Assembly: GCF_007595705.1 (NCBI RefSeq)
Contig: NZ_NISY01000012.1
Location: 144,441-208,440, forward strand
DNA from: Streptomyces sp. SAJ15
GTDB lineage: Bacteria > Actinomycetota > Actinomycetes > Streptomycetales > Streptomycetaceae
Direction of reading: 5' to 3'
DNA length: 64,000 nt
A program made the translations under genes and the position numbers. The notes beneath the pieces were generated by a model. It searched no databases and was not told the DNA's origin. It worked only from the letters and a program-made list of their open reading frames with translations. Positions 22,684 through 31,129 of the stretch are shown piece by piece; the first letter of the stretch is position 1, and each line of letters opens with the position of its first letter.

Positions 22684-23193
22684 ATGACGACTACCGAACG
22701 ACAGGTGCCGCCGCTCCTGGCCGACGAGCGCACCATGTTGGAGAGTTGGCTCGACTTCCACCGGCTGACCCTGGCCGCCAAGTGCGAGGGCCTCGACGAC
22801 GCTCAGCTACGCGAGACCTCCGCGCCGCCCTCCGAGCTGTCGTTGCTCGGCCTCGTCCGCCATATGACGGACGTGGAGCGGCACTGGTTCCGCCGGGTGC
22901 TCGACGGGCAGGACGCCAAGCCGCTCTACTGGAGCGACGCGGACCAGGACGGCGACTTCCATCTGACCGAGGCGGACACCGTCGAGGCGGGATTCGCCGC
23001 CTGGCAGGCCGAGATCGCCGCCGCCCGCACGGTGGCCGACGGGCGCAGCCTCAACGACGTCGGGCACGGGCGATGGCGTGACCAGGAGTGCAGCCTGCGC
23101 TGGATCTACGTCCACATGATCGAGGAGTACGCGCGCCACAACGGCCACGCGGACCTGCTGCGCGAGCGCATCGACGGCTCCACCGGAGCCTGA
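22684..23193 (+). CDS. DinB/DUF664 family protein
   Basis: This is a 169-residue four-helix-bundle protein (MTTTERQVPPLLADERTML ... LVRHMTDVERHWFRRVL ... HMIEEYARHNGHADLLRE). The conserved His residues of the metal site are in RHMTDVERHW and EYARHNGHADLL. Members are thiol-dependent transferases or of unknown role; mycothiol-dependent activity is known for relatives. ATG 22675 (MTAMTTT) is an alternative start. It is a single gene. Confidence 0.85.
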   Translation: MTTTERQVPPLLADERTMLESWLDFHRLTLAAKCEGLDDAQLRETSAPPSELSLLGLVRHMTDVERHWFRRVLDGQDAKPLYWSDADQDGDFHLTEADTVEAGFAAWQAEIAAARTVADGRSLNDVGHGRWRDQECSLRWIYVHMIEEYARHNGHADLLRERIDGSTGA

Positions 23194-23308
23194 CCACACC
23201 CCAGACCCAGGCGATGACCCCGCCGAGGGCCGTCGTCACGGGGCCGTCGTCTCGGGCCGACCCGCAGCGGCCCCCGGGACGGACCCCGCGACGGCGGGCC
23301 CCTCACAC

Positions 23309-23839
23309 TCAGCCCTGCGGCGGGGCGGCCTCTCCCCCGGCCTGGCGCCGGGAGGCGCCGCCGGCCGCCTCGCCCAGCCGCAGCGCCAGCCGCTCGATGG
23401 CCGACCGGACCCCCTCGCTGTACGGGTCTTCACCCAGTGCGTCGGAGGCTTGGCGGGCCATCGCCAACTGGCTGCCGGCCGCCTCCTCCTGGCCGAGCTT
23501 CACATAGTCCGCGGCGAGGTTGAGGTGGAGCGAGGGGTAGAAGGCGCGCACGGCCGGGGCCCCGGGGTGGCGCAGCGTCCGCTCGTCGGTGAGCGCGTCG
23601 GCGGCCGCCAGCGCCAGCAGGTCCCACATCAGCTCATCGGCGGGGTCGTCCTGGGTGTCGGCCATGTAGTGGGCGAGCGTGCAGCGGTGGAGCGGGTCGC
23701 CGTCCTCCCCGATCTCCTCCCACAGCAGGGCGAACCGGTTGCGCGCCTCCTCCCGGTCGCCGCCCCGGTGCAGCATGATCACCTGCCCGATCCGGGTCAT
23801 CATGGCGTCGTCCGCCGCCTGGCCCCGCGCTTCGTCCAT
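23309..23839 (-). CDS. TPR-like helical repeat protein
   Basis: This is a 176-residue protein of paired helices (DDAMMTRIGQVIMLHRGGDREEARNRFALLWEEIG, in blocks, then LHLNLAADYVKLGQEEAAGSQLAMARQA), an arrangement like tetratricopeptide repeats. The tail is Gly/Ala-rich. It is probably a protein-interaction module; such proteins are common single genes in streptomycetes. ATG 23839 is used. Confidence 0.72.
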   Translation of the reverse strand: MDEARGQAADDAMMTRIGQVIMLHRGGDREEARNRFALLWEEIGEDGDPLHRCTLAHYMADTQDDPADELMWDLLALAAADALTDERTLRHPGAPAVRAFYPSLHLNLAADYVKLGQEEAAGSQLAMARQASDALGEDPYSEGVRSAIERLALRLGEAAGGASRRQAGGEAAPPQG

Positions 23840-23964
23840 CACCGATCTCCCACCTGATCTCTCCCAGTCCGCCGGCCGGCGGTCGCACCGGCGCCGCCCG
23901 TGGTGCCGACACAGCCAGTCAGAGCGTCCCGGCCCCGTCCCGGGCGGCGCAGCGCCGCGCGGGG

Positions 23965-24005
23965 CCGGCGATGTCCCCCGGACGGCGGTCGGGGGACATC
24001 GCCGG
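23965..24005. terminator. Perfect 16-bp inverted repeat after ung
   Basis: CCGGCGATGTCCCCCG at 23965-23980 pairs perfectly with CGGGGGACATCGCCGG at 23990-24005 around a 9-base loop. It lies 6 bases past the ung stop (24012) and before the next leftward gene. It acts as a strong terminator without a T-tract, the usual form in these genomes. Confidence 0.65.
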
Positions 24006-24011
24006 GGTGGC

Positions 24012-24692
24012 TCAGGCGCCGATGTTCGGAATCCGCCAGTCGATGGGCTCGTGGCCCTGGGTCGCGATCGCGGCGTTGATCTGGGTGAAGGGGCGCGAGC
24101 CGAAGAACTTCTTGGCCGACAGCGGCGAGGGGTGCGCGCCCTTGACCACCACATGCCGCTCCTCGTCGATCAACGGCAGCTTCTTCTGGGCGTAGTTGCC
24201 CCACAGCACGAAGACCGCCGGGTCGGGGCGGGAGGCCACCGCGCGGATCACCGCGTCGGTGAACTTCTCCCAACCCTTGCCCTTGTGGGAGTTGGCCTCG
24301 CCGCCCCGCACCGTCAGCACCGCGTTGAGCAGCAGCACGCCCTGCACCGCCCACGGCATGAGGTAGCCGTTGTCGGGGACGGGGTGGCCGAGCTCCTCGT
24401 GCATCTCCTTGTAGATGTTGCGCAGCGAGGGCGGAGTCTTGACGCCCGGCCGCACCGAGAAGCACAGCCCGTGCCCCTGCCCCTCGCCGTGGTACGGGTC
24501 CTGCCCGAGGATGAGCACCTTGACCTGGTCGTACGGGGTGGCCTCCAGCGCGGCGAAGACCTGGTCCCGCGGCGGGTAGACCGGGCCCTTGGCACGCTCC
24601 TCCTCGACGAAGTCGGTCAGCTCCTTGAAGTAGGGCTTGTCCAGCTCCTCGCCGAGGACGGCCTGCCAGGACTCGGGCAGCGTGTAGGTCAC
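24012..24692 (-). CDS. ung: Uracil-DNA glycosylase, family 1
   Basis: This 226-residue enzyme removes uracil from DNA in base-excision repair. The catalytic loop is LILGQDPYHGEGQGHGLCFSV (in blocks), with the general-base Asp near residue 65. The uracil-binding VLLLNAVLTV and the minor-groove loop GAHPSPLSAKKFFG (His near 187) follow. The length is normal. The GTG start has GAGGAACACCC upstream. It is a single transcription unit closed by the 23965-24005 hairpin. Confidence 0.96.
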   Translation of the reverse strand: MTYTLPESWQAVLGEELDKPYFKELTDFVEEERAKGPVYPPRDQVFAALEATPYDQVKVLILGQDPYHGEGQGHGLCFSVRPGVKTPPSLRNIYKEMHEELGHPVPDNGYLMPWAVQGVLLLNAVLTVRGGEANSHKGKGWEKFTDAVIRAVASRPDPAVFVLWGNYAQKKLPLIDEERHVVVKGAHPSPLSAKKFFGSRPFTQINAAIATQGHEPIDWRIPNIGA

Positions 24693-24771
24693 TTGGGTGT
24701 TCCTCCGGTACGTACGGCTGTGATGGCTATGAACGTACCGGGGACCACTGACAACGCCTCCGCGAGGGGGC

Positions 24772-25548
24772 TCAGCCGGTGCCGGCGTTGAGGAAGATGC
24801 CCCCGTCGACCACCAGCGTCTGACCGGTGATCCAGGCGGCCTGGTCGGAGGTGAGGAACGCGGCGGCGCCGCCGATGTCCTCCGGCACCCCGAGCCGCCC
24901 CAGGGGGTAGGCCGCGGCCGCCTCCTCCTCCCGGCCCTCGTAGAGCGCCTGGGCGAATTTCGTCTTCACCACGGCCGGGGCGATGGCGTTGACCCGCACG
25001 CCGGGCGCGAACTCGTGCGCGAGCTGCACCGTCAGGTTGATCATCGCGGCCTTGCTGACCCCGTAGGCGCCGATGAAGGGTGAGGGGGAGAGTCCGGCCA
25101 CGGAGGCTATGTTGACGATCGCCCCGCCGTGCTCGTGCTGCCACGCCCGCCAGGTCCGCTGGGCGAAGCCGAGCGCGGAGACCACGTTGGTCTCGAAGAC
25201 CTTGCGGGCGACCGCCAGGTCGAGCTCCGCCAGCGGCCCGAAGACCGGATTGGTGCCGGCGTTGTTGACCAGGAAGTCGACCCGCCCGAACGCCTCCATG
25301 GCGCGCTCCACGGCGACCGCCTGGTGGGCCTCGTCGTGCGCCTTGCCGGCCACGCCGATCACGCGGTCCGCGCCGAGCCGCTCCACCGCCTCCTTCAGCG
25401 CCTCCTCGTTGCGGCCGGTGATGCACACCCGGTCGCCACGGGCCACCAGGGCCTCGGCGACCCCGTATCCGATGCCGCGGCTGGCGCCCGTGACGAGCGC
25501 GACCTTCCCGCTGTCCGCGCGGGCCGTCCCGCCGTCCTGCTGTGCCAT
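24772..25548 (-). CDS. SDR-family oxidoreductase (FabG-like)
   Basis: This is a 258-residue short-chain dehydrogenase. The cofactor motif is GASRGIGYGVAE, then NNAG (NNAGTN), the catalytic Ser in NIASVAGLS and the YxxxK motif YGVSKAA. The C-terminal DGGIFLNAGTG is typical. The cofactor specificity (Thr-Gly-Arg-Asn after beta-2) suggests NADPH. It lies 37 bases downstream of another SDR gene in the same direction and probably in one operon. The substrate is unknown, probably a 3-oxoacyl thioester. Confidence 0.88.
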   Translation of the reverse strand: MAQQDGGTARADSGKVALVTGASRGIGYGVAEALVARGDRVCITGRNEEALKEAVERLGADRVIGVAGKAHDEAHQAVAVERAMEAFGRVDFLVNNAGTNPVFGPLAELDLAVARKVFETNVVSALGFAQRTWRAWQHEHGGAIVNIASVAGLSPSPFIGAYGVSKAAMINLTVQLAHEFAPGVRVNAIAPAVVKTKFAQALYEGREEEAAAAYPLGRLGVPEDIGGAAAFLTSDQAAWITGQTLVVDGGIFLNAGTG

Positions 25549-25585
25549 CTGGGTTCCCCTCTTCGCTGCTGCCGGGTGGAGCGGG

Positions 25586-26347
25586 TCAGTCGAGCGGGCC
25601 GCCGGCCACGTACAGCACCTGGCCGGAGACGAAGCCGGCCGCGTCCCCGGTGAAGAAGGCGATGGCGTTGGCGATGTCCTCCGGCCGGCCGACGCGCTGC
25701 ACCGGGATCTGGCTGGCGGCCGCGGCCTGGAAGTCCTCGAAGCCCATGCCGACCCGGGCCGCGGTGGCGGCGGTCATGTCGGTGGCGATGAAGCCCGGGG
25801 CGACCGCGTTGGCCGTGATGCCGAACTTGCCCAGCTCGATGGCGAGGGTCTTGGTGAAGCCCTGGAGGCCGGCCTTGGCGGCGGAGTAGTTGGCCTGCCC
25901 CCGGTTGCCCAGCGCCGAGCTGCTGGAGAGGTTGACGATGCGGCCGAAGCCCGCGTCCACCATGTGCTTCTGGCAGGCCCGGGCCATCAGGAAGGCGCCG
26001 CGCAGATGGACGTTGATCACGGTGTCCCAGTCGCTGTCGGCCATCTTGAACAGCAGGTTGTCGCGCAGCACGCCCGCGTTGTTGACCAGCACGGTGGGCG
26101 CGCCGAGCGTCTCGGCCACCCGCCCGACCGCGGCCTCCACCTGGGCCGCGTCGGAGACGTCCGCGCCGACCGCGATGGCCTTGCCGCCCACCGCGGTCAC
26201 CTTCTCGACGGTCTCGGCGCAGGCCGCCGGGTCGAGGTCGAGGACGGCGACGGGGCGACCCTCCTGGGCCAGTCGTACGGCGGTGGCCGCGCCGATGCCA
26301 CGGGCCCCGCCCGTCACGATGGCGACGCGCTGCTCGGTGGTGGACAT
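25586..26347 (-). CDS. 3-oxoacyl-ACP reductase FabG-like SDR
   Basis: This is a 253-residue short-chain dehydrogenase. It has GGARGIGAATAVRL, DLDP after beta-2 (suggesting NADH), NNAGVLRDNLLFKM, the Ser in NLSSSSALGN, YSAAKAG (Tyr/Lys) and a PGFIATDM loop. NNAGVLRDN is highly FabG-like. It is the first gene of a two-gene SDR operon; a regulatory region with a possible operator lies upstream. Fatty-acid or beta-oxidation-type reduction is likely. Confidence 0.88.
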   Translation of the reverse strand: MSTTEQRVAIVTGGARGIGAATAVRLAQEGRPVAVLDLDPAACAETVEKVTAVGGKAIAVGADVSDAAQVEAAVGRVAETLGAPTVLVNNAGVLRDNLLFKMADSDWDTVINVHLRGAFLMARACQKHMVDAGFGRIVNLSSSSALGNRGQANYSAAKAGLQGFTKTLAIELGKFGITANAVAPGFIATDMTAATAARVGMGFEDFQAAAASQIPVQRVGRPEDIANAIAFFTGDAAGFVSGQVLYVAGGPLD

Positions 26348-26672
26348 GCGGGTTCTCCTCGCCTAGGTGTGTCGATCGCCTCGATGGCGGCTCACCGCCC
26401 GCGCCGTCCGGTGTGGGTGACCGGCCGGCGCGCAGGGGTGAGCAACCGCTTAGTCGCTTCAGCAGACGAGACGCTAGGACCCGCACCACGGCATGTCAAC
26501 GCCCCACCGCATGACACTCCCGACAGACCGGCAGGTCAGCGCAGCGGCAGGGGTGTCGCCCCGGCCGCCGGGGCACCGGCCGGAGGCCCTCGGGTCACGG
26601 GGGGCGGCCGATCACGGGGAGGCCGCCCGGGCCACCGGAGGGAGCGGCCCGGGTCACCGGGAGGCGCCCGGG
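26348..26672 (-). promoter_or_regulatory. 325-base gap upstream of the SDR operon
   Basis: No gene is seen here. On the minus strand, about 80-110 bases before the SDR start, the stretch at 26441-26459 (AGCAACCGCTTAGTCGCTT on the plus strand) is less G/C-rich than its surroundings and includes the half-site-like AAGCGGTTGCT. Imperfect boxes of this form are known operators of TetR regulators for acyl-CoA genes in actinobacteria. The remainder is Gly/Pro-codon-like low-complexity sequence without a clear frame. Confidence 0.3.
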
Positions 26673-27068
26673 TCAGCGCACCAGCAGGTCCAGCAGCCGC
26701 TCGACCTCCGCCTCCGCGTCCGTGGTCAGCCCGGTGTGCACCGGCCCGGGCTGGACGATGGTGCTCCGCGGGGCCACCAGCCAGCGGAACCGCCGCCCGG
26801 CGTCGTCACCGGCCGCCTGCCCGGCGTGGACACCGCCACGGCACACGCCCTCGACGGCGTGCAGCGCGGCCCGGACCCCGGCCACGTCCACCGTGGGGTC
26901 CAGCGCCAGCAGCCTGGCCTCGTCCAGATGGGTCCGGGCGGCGACGAAGCCCGTCGCCCGGCAGTAGACGACGACGCCGGCGTTGATCTGTTCGCCGCGC
27001 TCGACCCGCGGGATCACGCGCAGCAACGCGTACTCGAAGACGTCTCGTCCGTTGTGCAGGCCGCTCAC
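26673..27068 (-). CDS. DUF3037 family protein
   Basis: This is a 131-residue protein: DVFEYALLRVIPRVERGEQINAGVVVYC near the N-terminus, FVAARTHLDEARLLALDP, then RFRWLVAPRSTIVQPGPVHTGLT. This is the pattern of DUF3037. The GTG start overlaps the stop of the HipA-like kinase by four bases, so the two are translated together. The pair occurs together in other genomes as far as I recall; DUF3037 may be the kinase's partner or substrate. Confidence 0.85.
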   Translation of the reverse strand: MSGLHNGRDVFEYALLRVIPRVERGEQINAGVVVYCRATGFVAARTHLDEARLLALDPTVDVAGVRAALHAVEGVCRGGVHAGQAAGDDAGRRFRWLVAPRSTIVQPGPVHTGLTTDAEAEVERLLDLLVR

Positions 27069-27889
27069 TTCACTGCCTTCCGGTGGGGCCAGGCGGTGAG
27101 CCACTCAGGCGCGCGCGAGGGGGTCTCCTGGGTCGGGGCGCCGACGGTGATGCGGTCGCCGATGGTCGCGGCGCGCTCCAGCAGCACCTCGACGTACGCG
27201 CGGCGCACGGCGTCCGGGCTGTCGAAGCCCGGCTCGTCGGCCAGCCACTCGTCGGGGACGTCGGCGGCGACCTCGGTGAGCAGTTCCTCGGTGATCCGCG
27301 GGGCCAGCTCCGCGGCCGCCGCCGCGACATCGGGGGCGAACGGCGCCAGCGCGTGGTCGGAGGCGTCGTACGGCTTGGCGGCGGCCGCCCGCGCGCCGCG
27401 CCAGCTGTGGTGCCAGATCATGGTCGCGCCGTGGTCGATGAGCCACAGCTGACCGTGCCAGACCAGCAGGTTCGGGTTGCGCCAGGAGCGGTCGACGTTG
27501 TTGATGAGCGCGTCGAACCACACCACGCGCCCGGCCTCCCCCGACCCCACCTCGAAGGCCAGCGGGTCGAAACCGAGCGAACCGGGCAGGTAGTCCATGC
27601 CGAGGTTCAGCCCGCCGCTCGCCTTCAGCAGCTCCTGCACCTCCTGGTCCGGCTCGGCGAGACCGATCACCGGGTCCAGCCGCATCCCGACCAGCTCCGG
27701 CACGCGCAGCCCCAGCCGGCGCGCGAGCTGCCCGCAGACGACCTCGGCGACCAGGGTCTTGCGCCCCTGCCCGGCGCCGATGAACTTCATAACGTAGGTC
27801 CCGAGATCGTCCGCCTCGACGATGCCAGGGAGCGAGCCACCCTCACGCAGGGGCGTGACATAGCGGGTTGCGGTGACTTCAGTCAACAT
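27065..27889 (-). CDS. HipA-like kinase
   Basis: This is a 274-residue protein of the HipA kinase superfamily, short compared with HipA (about 440). The nucleotide-binding Lys is in YVMKFIGAGQGRKTL, the catalytic loop in ALINNVDRSWRNPNLLV (Asp and Asn) and the metal Asp in LIDHGATM. ATG 27889 is preferred (GGGGA site upstream); the longer frame enters intergenic DNA. No HipB-type HTH antitoxin is adjacent; instead a DUF3037 gene overlaps its end. Serine kinase activity on a host target is plausible. Confidence 0.85.
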   Translation of the reverse strand: MLTEVTATRYVTPLREGGSLPGIVEADDLGTYVMKFIGAGQGRKTLVAEVVCGQLARRLGLRVPELVGMRLDPVIGLAEPDQEVQELLKASGGLNLGMDYLPGSLGFDPLAFEVGSGEAGRVVWFDALINNVDRSWRNPNLLVWHGQLWLIDHGATMIWHHSWRGARAAAAKPYDASDHALAPFAPDVAAAAAELAPRITEELLTEVAADVPDEWLADEPGFDSPDAVRRAYVEVLLERAATIGDRITVGAPTQETPSRAPEWLTAWPHRKAVK

Positions 27890-28115
27890 TTTCCCCAGGC
27901 TATACGACTGGTCGACCTTGCAATCCACGCAACCCACGCACGGAGCACGAGAGCACGGCCGGAACACGAAGGCACGGCCGGAACACGGGATCGCGCGGGA
28001 TCGCACAAACGGCGGCGACGGCTGAACACCCCTCCACCGGTGTGCGTATGGCTGGCTGAAAACGTCCCGGGAAACCCGGATCACCCGGGCATCTCAGCCA
28101 GGAAGGCAGCAGACC

Positions 28116-28610
28116 ATGACTGACTCCCCCAGGATCGGACGGATCGCCACCCGCCGCGCCGTGGTCACCGCGGTGGGCGCGGCCGGGCTGGCCGCCGCGC
28201 TCACCGCCTGCGGCGACGACGGCGGGTCGGACGGCGGCGACTCCTACGGCGGCGGCACGGACACGACCCGGGAGACCGGCGGCGAACAGCCCGCGGCGAG
28301 CGGCGGCTCGACCGGCGGCGGGGGCGCCGAGCTGGCCAGGACGGGCGACATCCCCGAGGGCGGCGGGATGATCTTCAAAGACGAGAAGGTCGTGGTCACC
28401 CAGCCCACGGCGGGCGAGTTCAAGGCGTTCTCCGCGGTCTGCACCCACCAGGGGTGCGCCGTCGGCGATGTCTCCGGCGGGACGATCAACTGCCCCTGCC
28501 ACAAGAGCAGTTTCGACATCGCGGACGGCAGTGTGAAGGGCGGCCCGGCGCCGCGACCGCTGCCGGAGGCGCGGATCACCGTGAAGGGCGAGAGCATCAC
28601 CCTGGCCTGA
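28116..28610 (+). CDS. Rieske 2Fe-2S lipoprotein, Tat-type
   Basis: This is a 164-residue protein. The signal TRRAVVTAVGAAGLAAALTAC has the Tat twin Arg and a lipobox (LTAC), so the mature N-terminus is a lipidated Cys. A Gly/Ser/Thr linker follows (residues 33-72). The Rieske motifs are CTHQGCAVGD (about 113) and CPCHKSSFD (about 132), so all four ligands are present. It is an exported electron-transfer protein of unknown partner. It is monocistronic, and tandem 18-bp repeats run over its stop. Confidence 0.9.
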   Translation: MTDSPRIGRIATRRAVVTAVGAAGLAAALTACGDDGGSDGGDSYGGGTDTTRETGGEQPAASGGSTGGGGAELARTGDIPEGGGMIFKDEKVVVTQPTAGEFKAFSAVCTHQGCAVGDVSGGTINCPCHKSSFDIADGSVKGGPAPRPLPEARITVKGESITLA

Positions 28611-28703
28611 CCCATCACCTCGGCCTGCCCTATCGCCTTGACCTGACCCATCGCCTTGGCCTGACCCATCGCCTTGGCGTGATCATCGCCTTGGCCTGAT
28701 CCG
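28603..28703. repeat. 18-bp tandem repeats over the Rieske gene stop
   Basis: Copies are at 28603, 28621, 28639 and 28657 (unit TTGGCCTGACCCATCGCC with 1-4 changes), a 17-bp copy at 28675 and a partial one at 28692. The first copy contains the Rieske stop codon. The last copies enter the 3' end of the convergent cysteine-hydrolase-like gene. The period of 18 and the high similarity suggest recent slippage. They may replace a terminator between the convergent genes. Confidence 0.75.
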
Positions 28704-29360
28704 CGCGGTCTCATGGGCGTCCGGCCGGCGCCGCCAACAGGCGCTGATCCGCGCCGCCGTGGTGACGGTGGCCACCAGCGCCAGCGTGTGTCGGACCATC
28801 GCCGGGGTGTAGTCGACCGGCACCCCGGCGATGGCGTCCCGCGGGACGACGGCGGTGTAGCCGAGGTTGACCGCGTCGAAGACGGTGTTGGGGATCGCGA
28901 CGTTGGCCGACACCCCGGCGACGACCAGGGTGCGACAGCCGAGATTGCGCAGCAGCGCGTCCACCTCGGTGCCGGCCAGCGGCGACAGGCCGTGCAGCCG
29001 GCGCACCACGAGGTCGGCGTCGGCGACCCGCAGCGGCGGGGCGACCTCGACCGCCGCCGTGTCGATGAGCTGCTGAACCGGCAATCGGGCGGCGGCGCGG
29101 AACAGCCGGGCGTTGCGACTGGCGCCGCGGCCGTCGGGGCGCCGTTCGGCCACCGCGTGCACGACCTGGACCCCCGCCCGGTGCGCCGCCGCGACCAGTT
29201 GGGCGACCCGGTCCAGCGCCCCGGAGTCGCGGGCCGCGGCGGCGAGTTCGGGCAGCGCGCCGTCCGGGCCGACGACGCCGCGCTGGCACTCCACGGTGAG
29301 CAGCGCGCAGCTCTCCGGGGCGAGCAACGCGGCGAGCGATTCCGGTGCGGCGGGATCCAT
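28683..29360 (-). CDS. Isochorismatase-family protein lacking the catalytic Cys
   Basis: This is a 225-residue protein with the isochorismatase fold (LTVECQRGVVG at the first strand; LAGTEVDALLRNLGCRTLVVAGV before the active-site helix). Where the family has a nucleophilic Cys (TNxCV) this protein reads GVSANVAIPNTVFDAVNLGY, so the Cys is absent. The first Asp is also changed (VECQ in place of IDxQ). It may be a non-hydrolytic relative, as in PhzD-like isochorismatases, or a binding protein. The C-terminus is basic and encoded within the repeat region. Confidence 0.78.
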   Translation of the reverse strand: MDPAAPESLAALLAPESCALLTVECQRGVVGPDGALPELAAAARDSGALDRVAQLVAAAHRAGVQVVHAVAERRPDGRGASRNARLFRAAARLPVQQLIDTAAVEVAPPLRVADADLVVRRLHGLSPLAGTEVDALLRNLGCRTLVVAGVSANVAIPNTVFDAVNLGYTAVVPRDAIAGVPVDYTPAMVRHTLALVATVTTAARISACWRRRPDAHETARIRPRR

Positions 29361-29515
29361 CCGGCCTCCCCTGCGACGTCCCGGCGCGGAGGCTAGCCGC
29401 CGTTGCGCCCACCCGGAAGAGCGGAGACGATAGATAACTGACAGGTCGTCAGATGTCAGCCGCGCCCCGCCCGGGGTGGGCGTCCGGCGGCCGGCGAGCG
29501 GGAGGTGTCGGGACC

Positions 29516-29992
29516 GTGACCACGACCCAGCGGCGGGGTCGCCGCGCCATGATGACGCCCCAGGAGATCGACGCCTTCCTCGGCGGACAGCGCACCTGTC
29601 GGGTGGCGACCTCGGGCCCCGACGGGCGGCCGCACCTCTCGCCCCTGTGGTTCGTCTGGGACGGCACCGCGCTGTGGCTCTACTCCCTCGTGCGCAGCCG
29701 CCGCTGGGCCGACCTGCGTCGCGACCCGCGCGTCGCCGTGCTCGTCGACGACGGCGAGGAGTACGGGGAGCTGCGCGGCGCCGAGCTCAGCGGCCTCGCG
29801 CGACGGGTGGGAGAGGCCCCACGGGTCGGCGCGCCCTGCCTGGAGCTCGACACCCCCGAGCGGCTGTTCGCCCGTAAGTACTTCGGCGGCGACACGATGC
29901 CGCACGACGGCCGCCACGCCTGGCTGCGGCTGACCCCCGACGCCATCGCCTCCTGGGACTTCCGCAAGCTCCCGCGCCGCCTACGGCCGTGA
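29516..29992 (+). CDS. Pyridoxamine 5'-phosphate oxidase-like flavoprotein
   Basis: This is 158 residues. It has the split-barrel motif of PPOX/F420-dependent enzymes (FLGGQRTCRVATSGPDGRPHLSPLWFVWDG, in blocks, then LRRDPRVAVLVDDGEEYGELRG). GTG 29516 is chosen for its GGGAGG site; MMTPQEI at about 29551 is an alternative. Such proteins bind FMN or F420 and reduce various substrates. It is a single gene and no partner identifies its substrate. Confidence 0.82.
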   Translation: MTTTQRRGRRAMMTPQEIDAFLGGQRTCRVATSGPDGRPHLSPLWFVWDGTALWLYSLVRSRRWADLRRDPRVAVLVDDGEEYGELRGAELSGLARRVGEAPRVGAPCLELDTPERLFARKYFGGDTMPHDGRHAWLRLTPDAIASWDFRKLPRRLRP

Positions 29993-29999
29993 CCCGCCG

Positions 30000-30145
30000 C
30001 CGGGCCCGATCCACTCTCCCCGCACCGATCCGACGACCTCGCACCGATCCGCCGGTCCCGAGCCGATCCGCCGACCTCGCACCGATCGGCCCGGGCCCCC
30101 AGCCGGTCCGCCGACCCGATACCGATCCGCCGACTCCGAGCCGGC
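30000..30145. repeat. Degenerate repeats of CCGATCCGCCGACC type
   Basis: The 150 bases between the PPOX gene and the LysR stop contain about seven imperfect copies of a 20-25 base unit with core CCGATCCGCCGA (for example near 30021, 30043, 30064, 30079, 30121). There is no frame. It lies between convergent genes and may be slippage-derived. Confidence 0.55.
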
Positions 30146-30149
30146 CCCC

Positions 30150-31055
30150 TTATCCCGCGATCCGCTCCCCCGTCGCCCGCAGCACGTCCACCGCGGCCCG
30201 GATCGAGGGGCGGCGGTCGGCGTCCGCCCGCCAGATCGCGTAGATGTGGCGGCGCATGGTCTGGTGGCGCACCGGCACCACCCGCACGCCCTCGGGGACC
30301 GGGCCGCGGCCCAGCCGGGGCGCGACGGCGACGCCGAGTCCGGCGGCGATCAGCGCCATCTGCGTGGGGTGTTCCTCGGCGGTGTGGCTGATGCGCGGCT
30401 CGATGCCCTTGCCGCGCAGGGTGAACATCAGCCAGTCGTAACAGAACCCGTTCGGCCAGGAGATCCAGTCGTCCTGGGCGAACTCCTCCAGGTCGACCTC
30501 GGGCCGGTCGGCCAGCGGATGGTCCGCGGGCATGGCCACGTCCGCGGGGTCGTCCAGCAGTGCCGCCTTGACCAGGCCGCCGGGCATCGGCAGCGGCTTG
30601 TTGTACCAGTCCAGGACGACCGCGACGTCGATGTCGCCGCGCACCACGGCGGTCACGGCGGCGTCGGGCTCCATCTCCTGCAGCCGGACCCGCAGCTGGG
30701 GGTGGTCGGCGCGCACCGTCTTCAGCGTCTCCGGCAGCAGGCCGCGGGCCGCGGTGGGGAAGGCGCCGAGTATCAGCTCGCCGACCGCCTGGCCGCGCTG
30801 CGCCTCCAGATCCGACTGAGCGAGCTCGACCTGGGAGAGAATGCGCGCGGCATGGTCGGCGAGCAGCCGCCCTGCGTCGGTGAGCCGCACCCCTCTGCCG
30901 TTCTTGGCGAGAAGCTGCTGGCCGGTCTCCCGCTCCAGCTTGGACAACTGCTGGGATACGGCGGAGGTGGTCACATGGAGCCCCTCGGCCGCACCGCTCA
31001 CGGAGCCGTGGCGGGCCACGGCGTGGAGGGTCCGTAGGCGATCCAGGTTCATCAT
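30150..31055 (-). CDS. LysR-family transcriptional regulator
   Basis: This is a 301-residue LTTR. The HTH is LRTLHAVARHGSVSGAAEGLHVTTSAVSQQLSKLERETG (in blocks, residues 6-45), and the effector domain follows to the end. It is divergent from an EamA exporter gene 75 bases away, a common arrangement in which the regulator controls the exporter and itself. The intervening sequence contains CTACGCGATAACTGGTATCG, which may include its T-N11-A box. ATG 31052 is an equally good start. Confidence 0.9.
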   Translation of the reverse strand: MMNLDRLRTLHAVARHGSVSGAAEGLHVTTSAVSQQLSKLERETGQQLLAKNGRGVRLTDAGRLLADHAARILSQVELAQSDLEAQRGQAVGELILGAFPTAARGLLPETLKTVRADHPQLRVRLQEMEPDAAVTAVVRGDIDVAVVLDWYNKPLPMPGGLVKAALLDDPADVAMPADHPLADRPEVDLEEFAQDDWISWPNGFCYDWLMFTLRGKGIEPRISHTAEEHPTQMALIAAGLGVAVAPRLGRGPVPEGVRVVPVRHQTMRRHIYAIWRADADRRPSIRAAVDVLRATGERIAG

Positions 31056-31129
31056 GTAAGAAATGCTACGCGATAACTGGTATCGATTCTCGCTTGTTCT
31101 AAGACATTCCCACCGCAAGGATGGATGTC

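Noticed and set aside
28603..28703. A CRISPR-like array from the 18-bp repeats
   Set aside because: The copies are directly adjacent with no spacers and decay gradually, as in slippage repeats.
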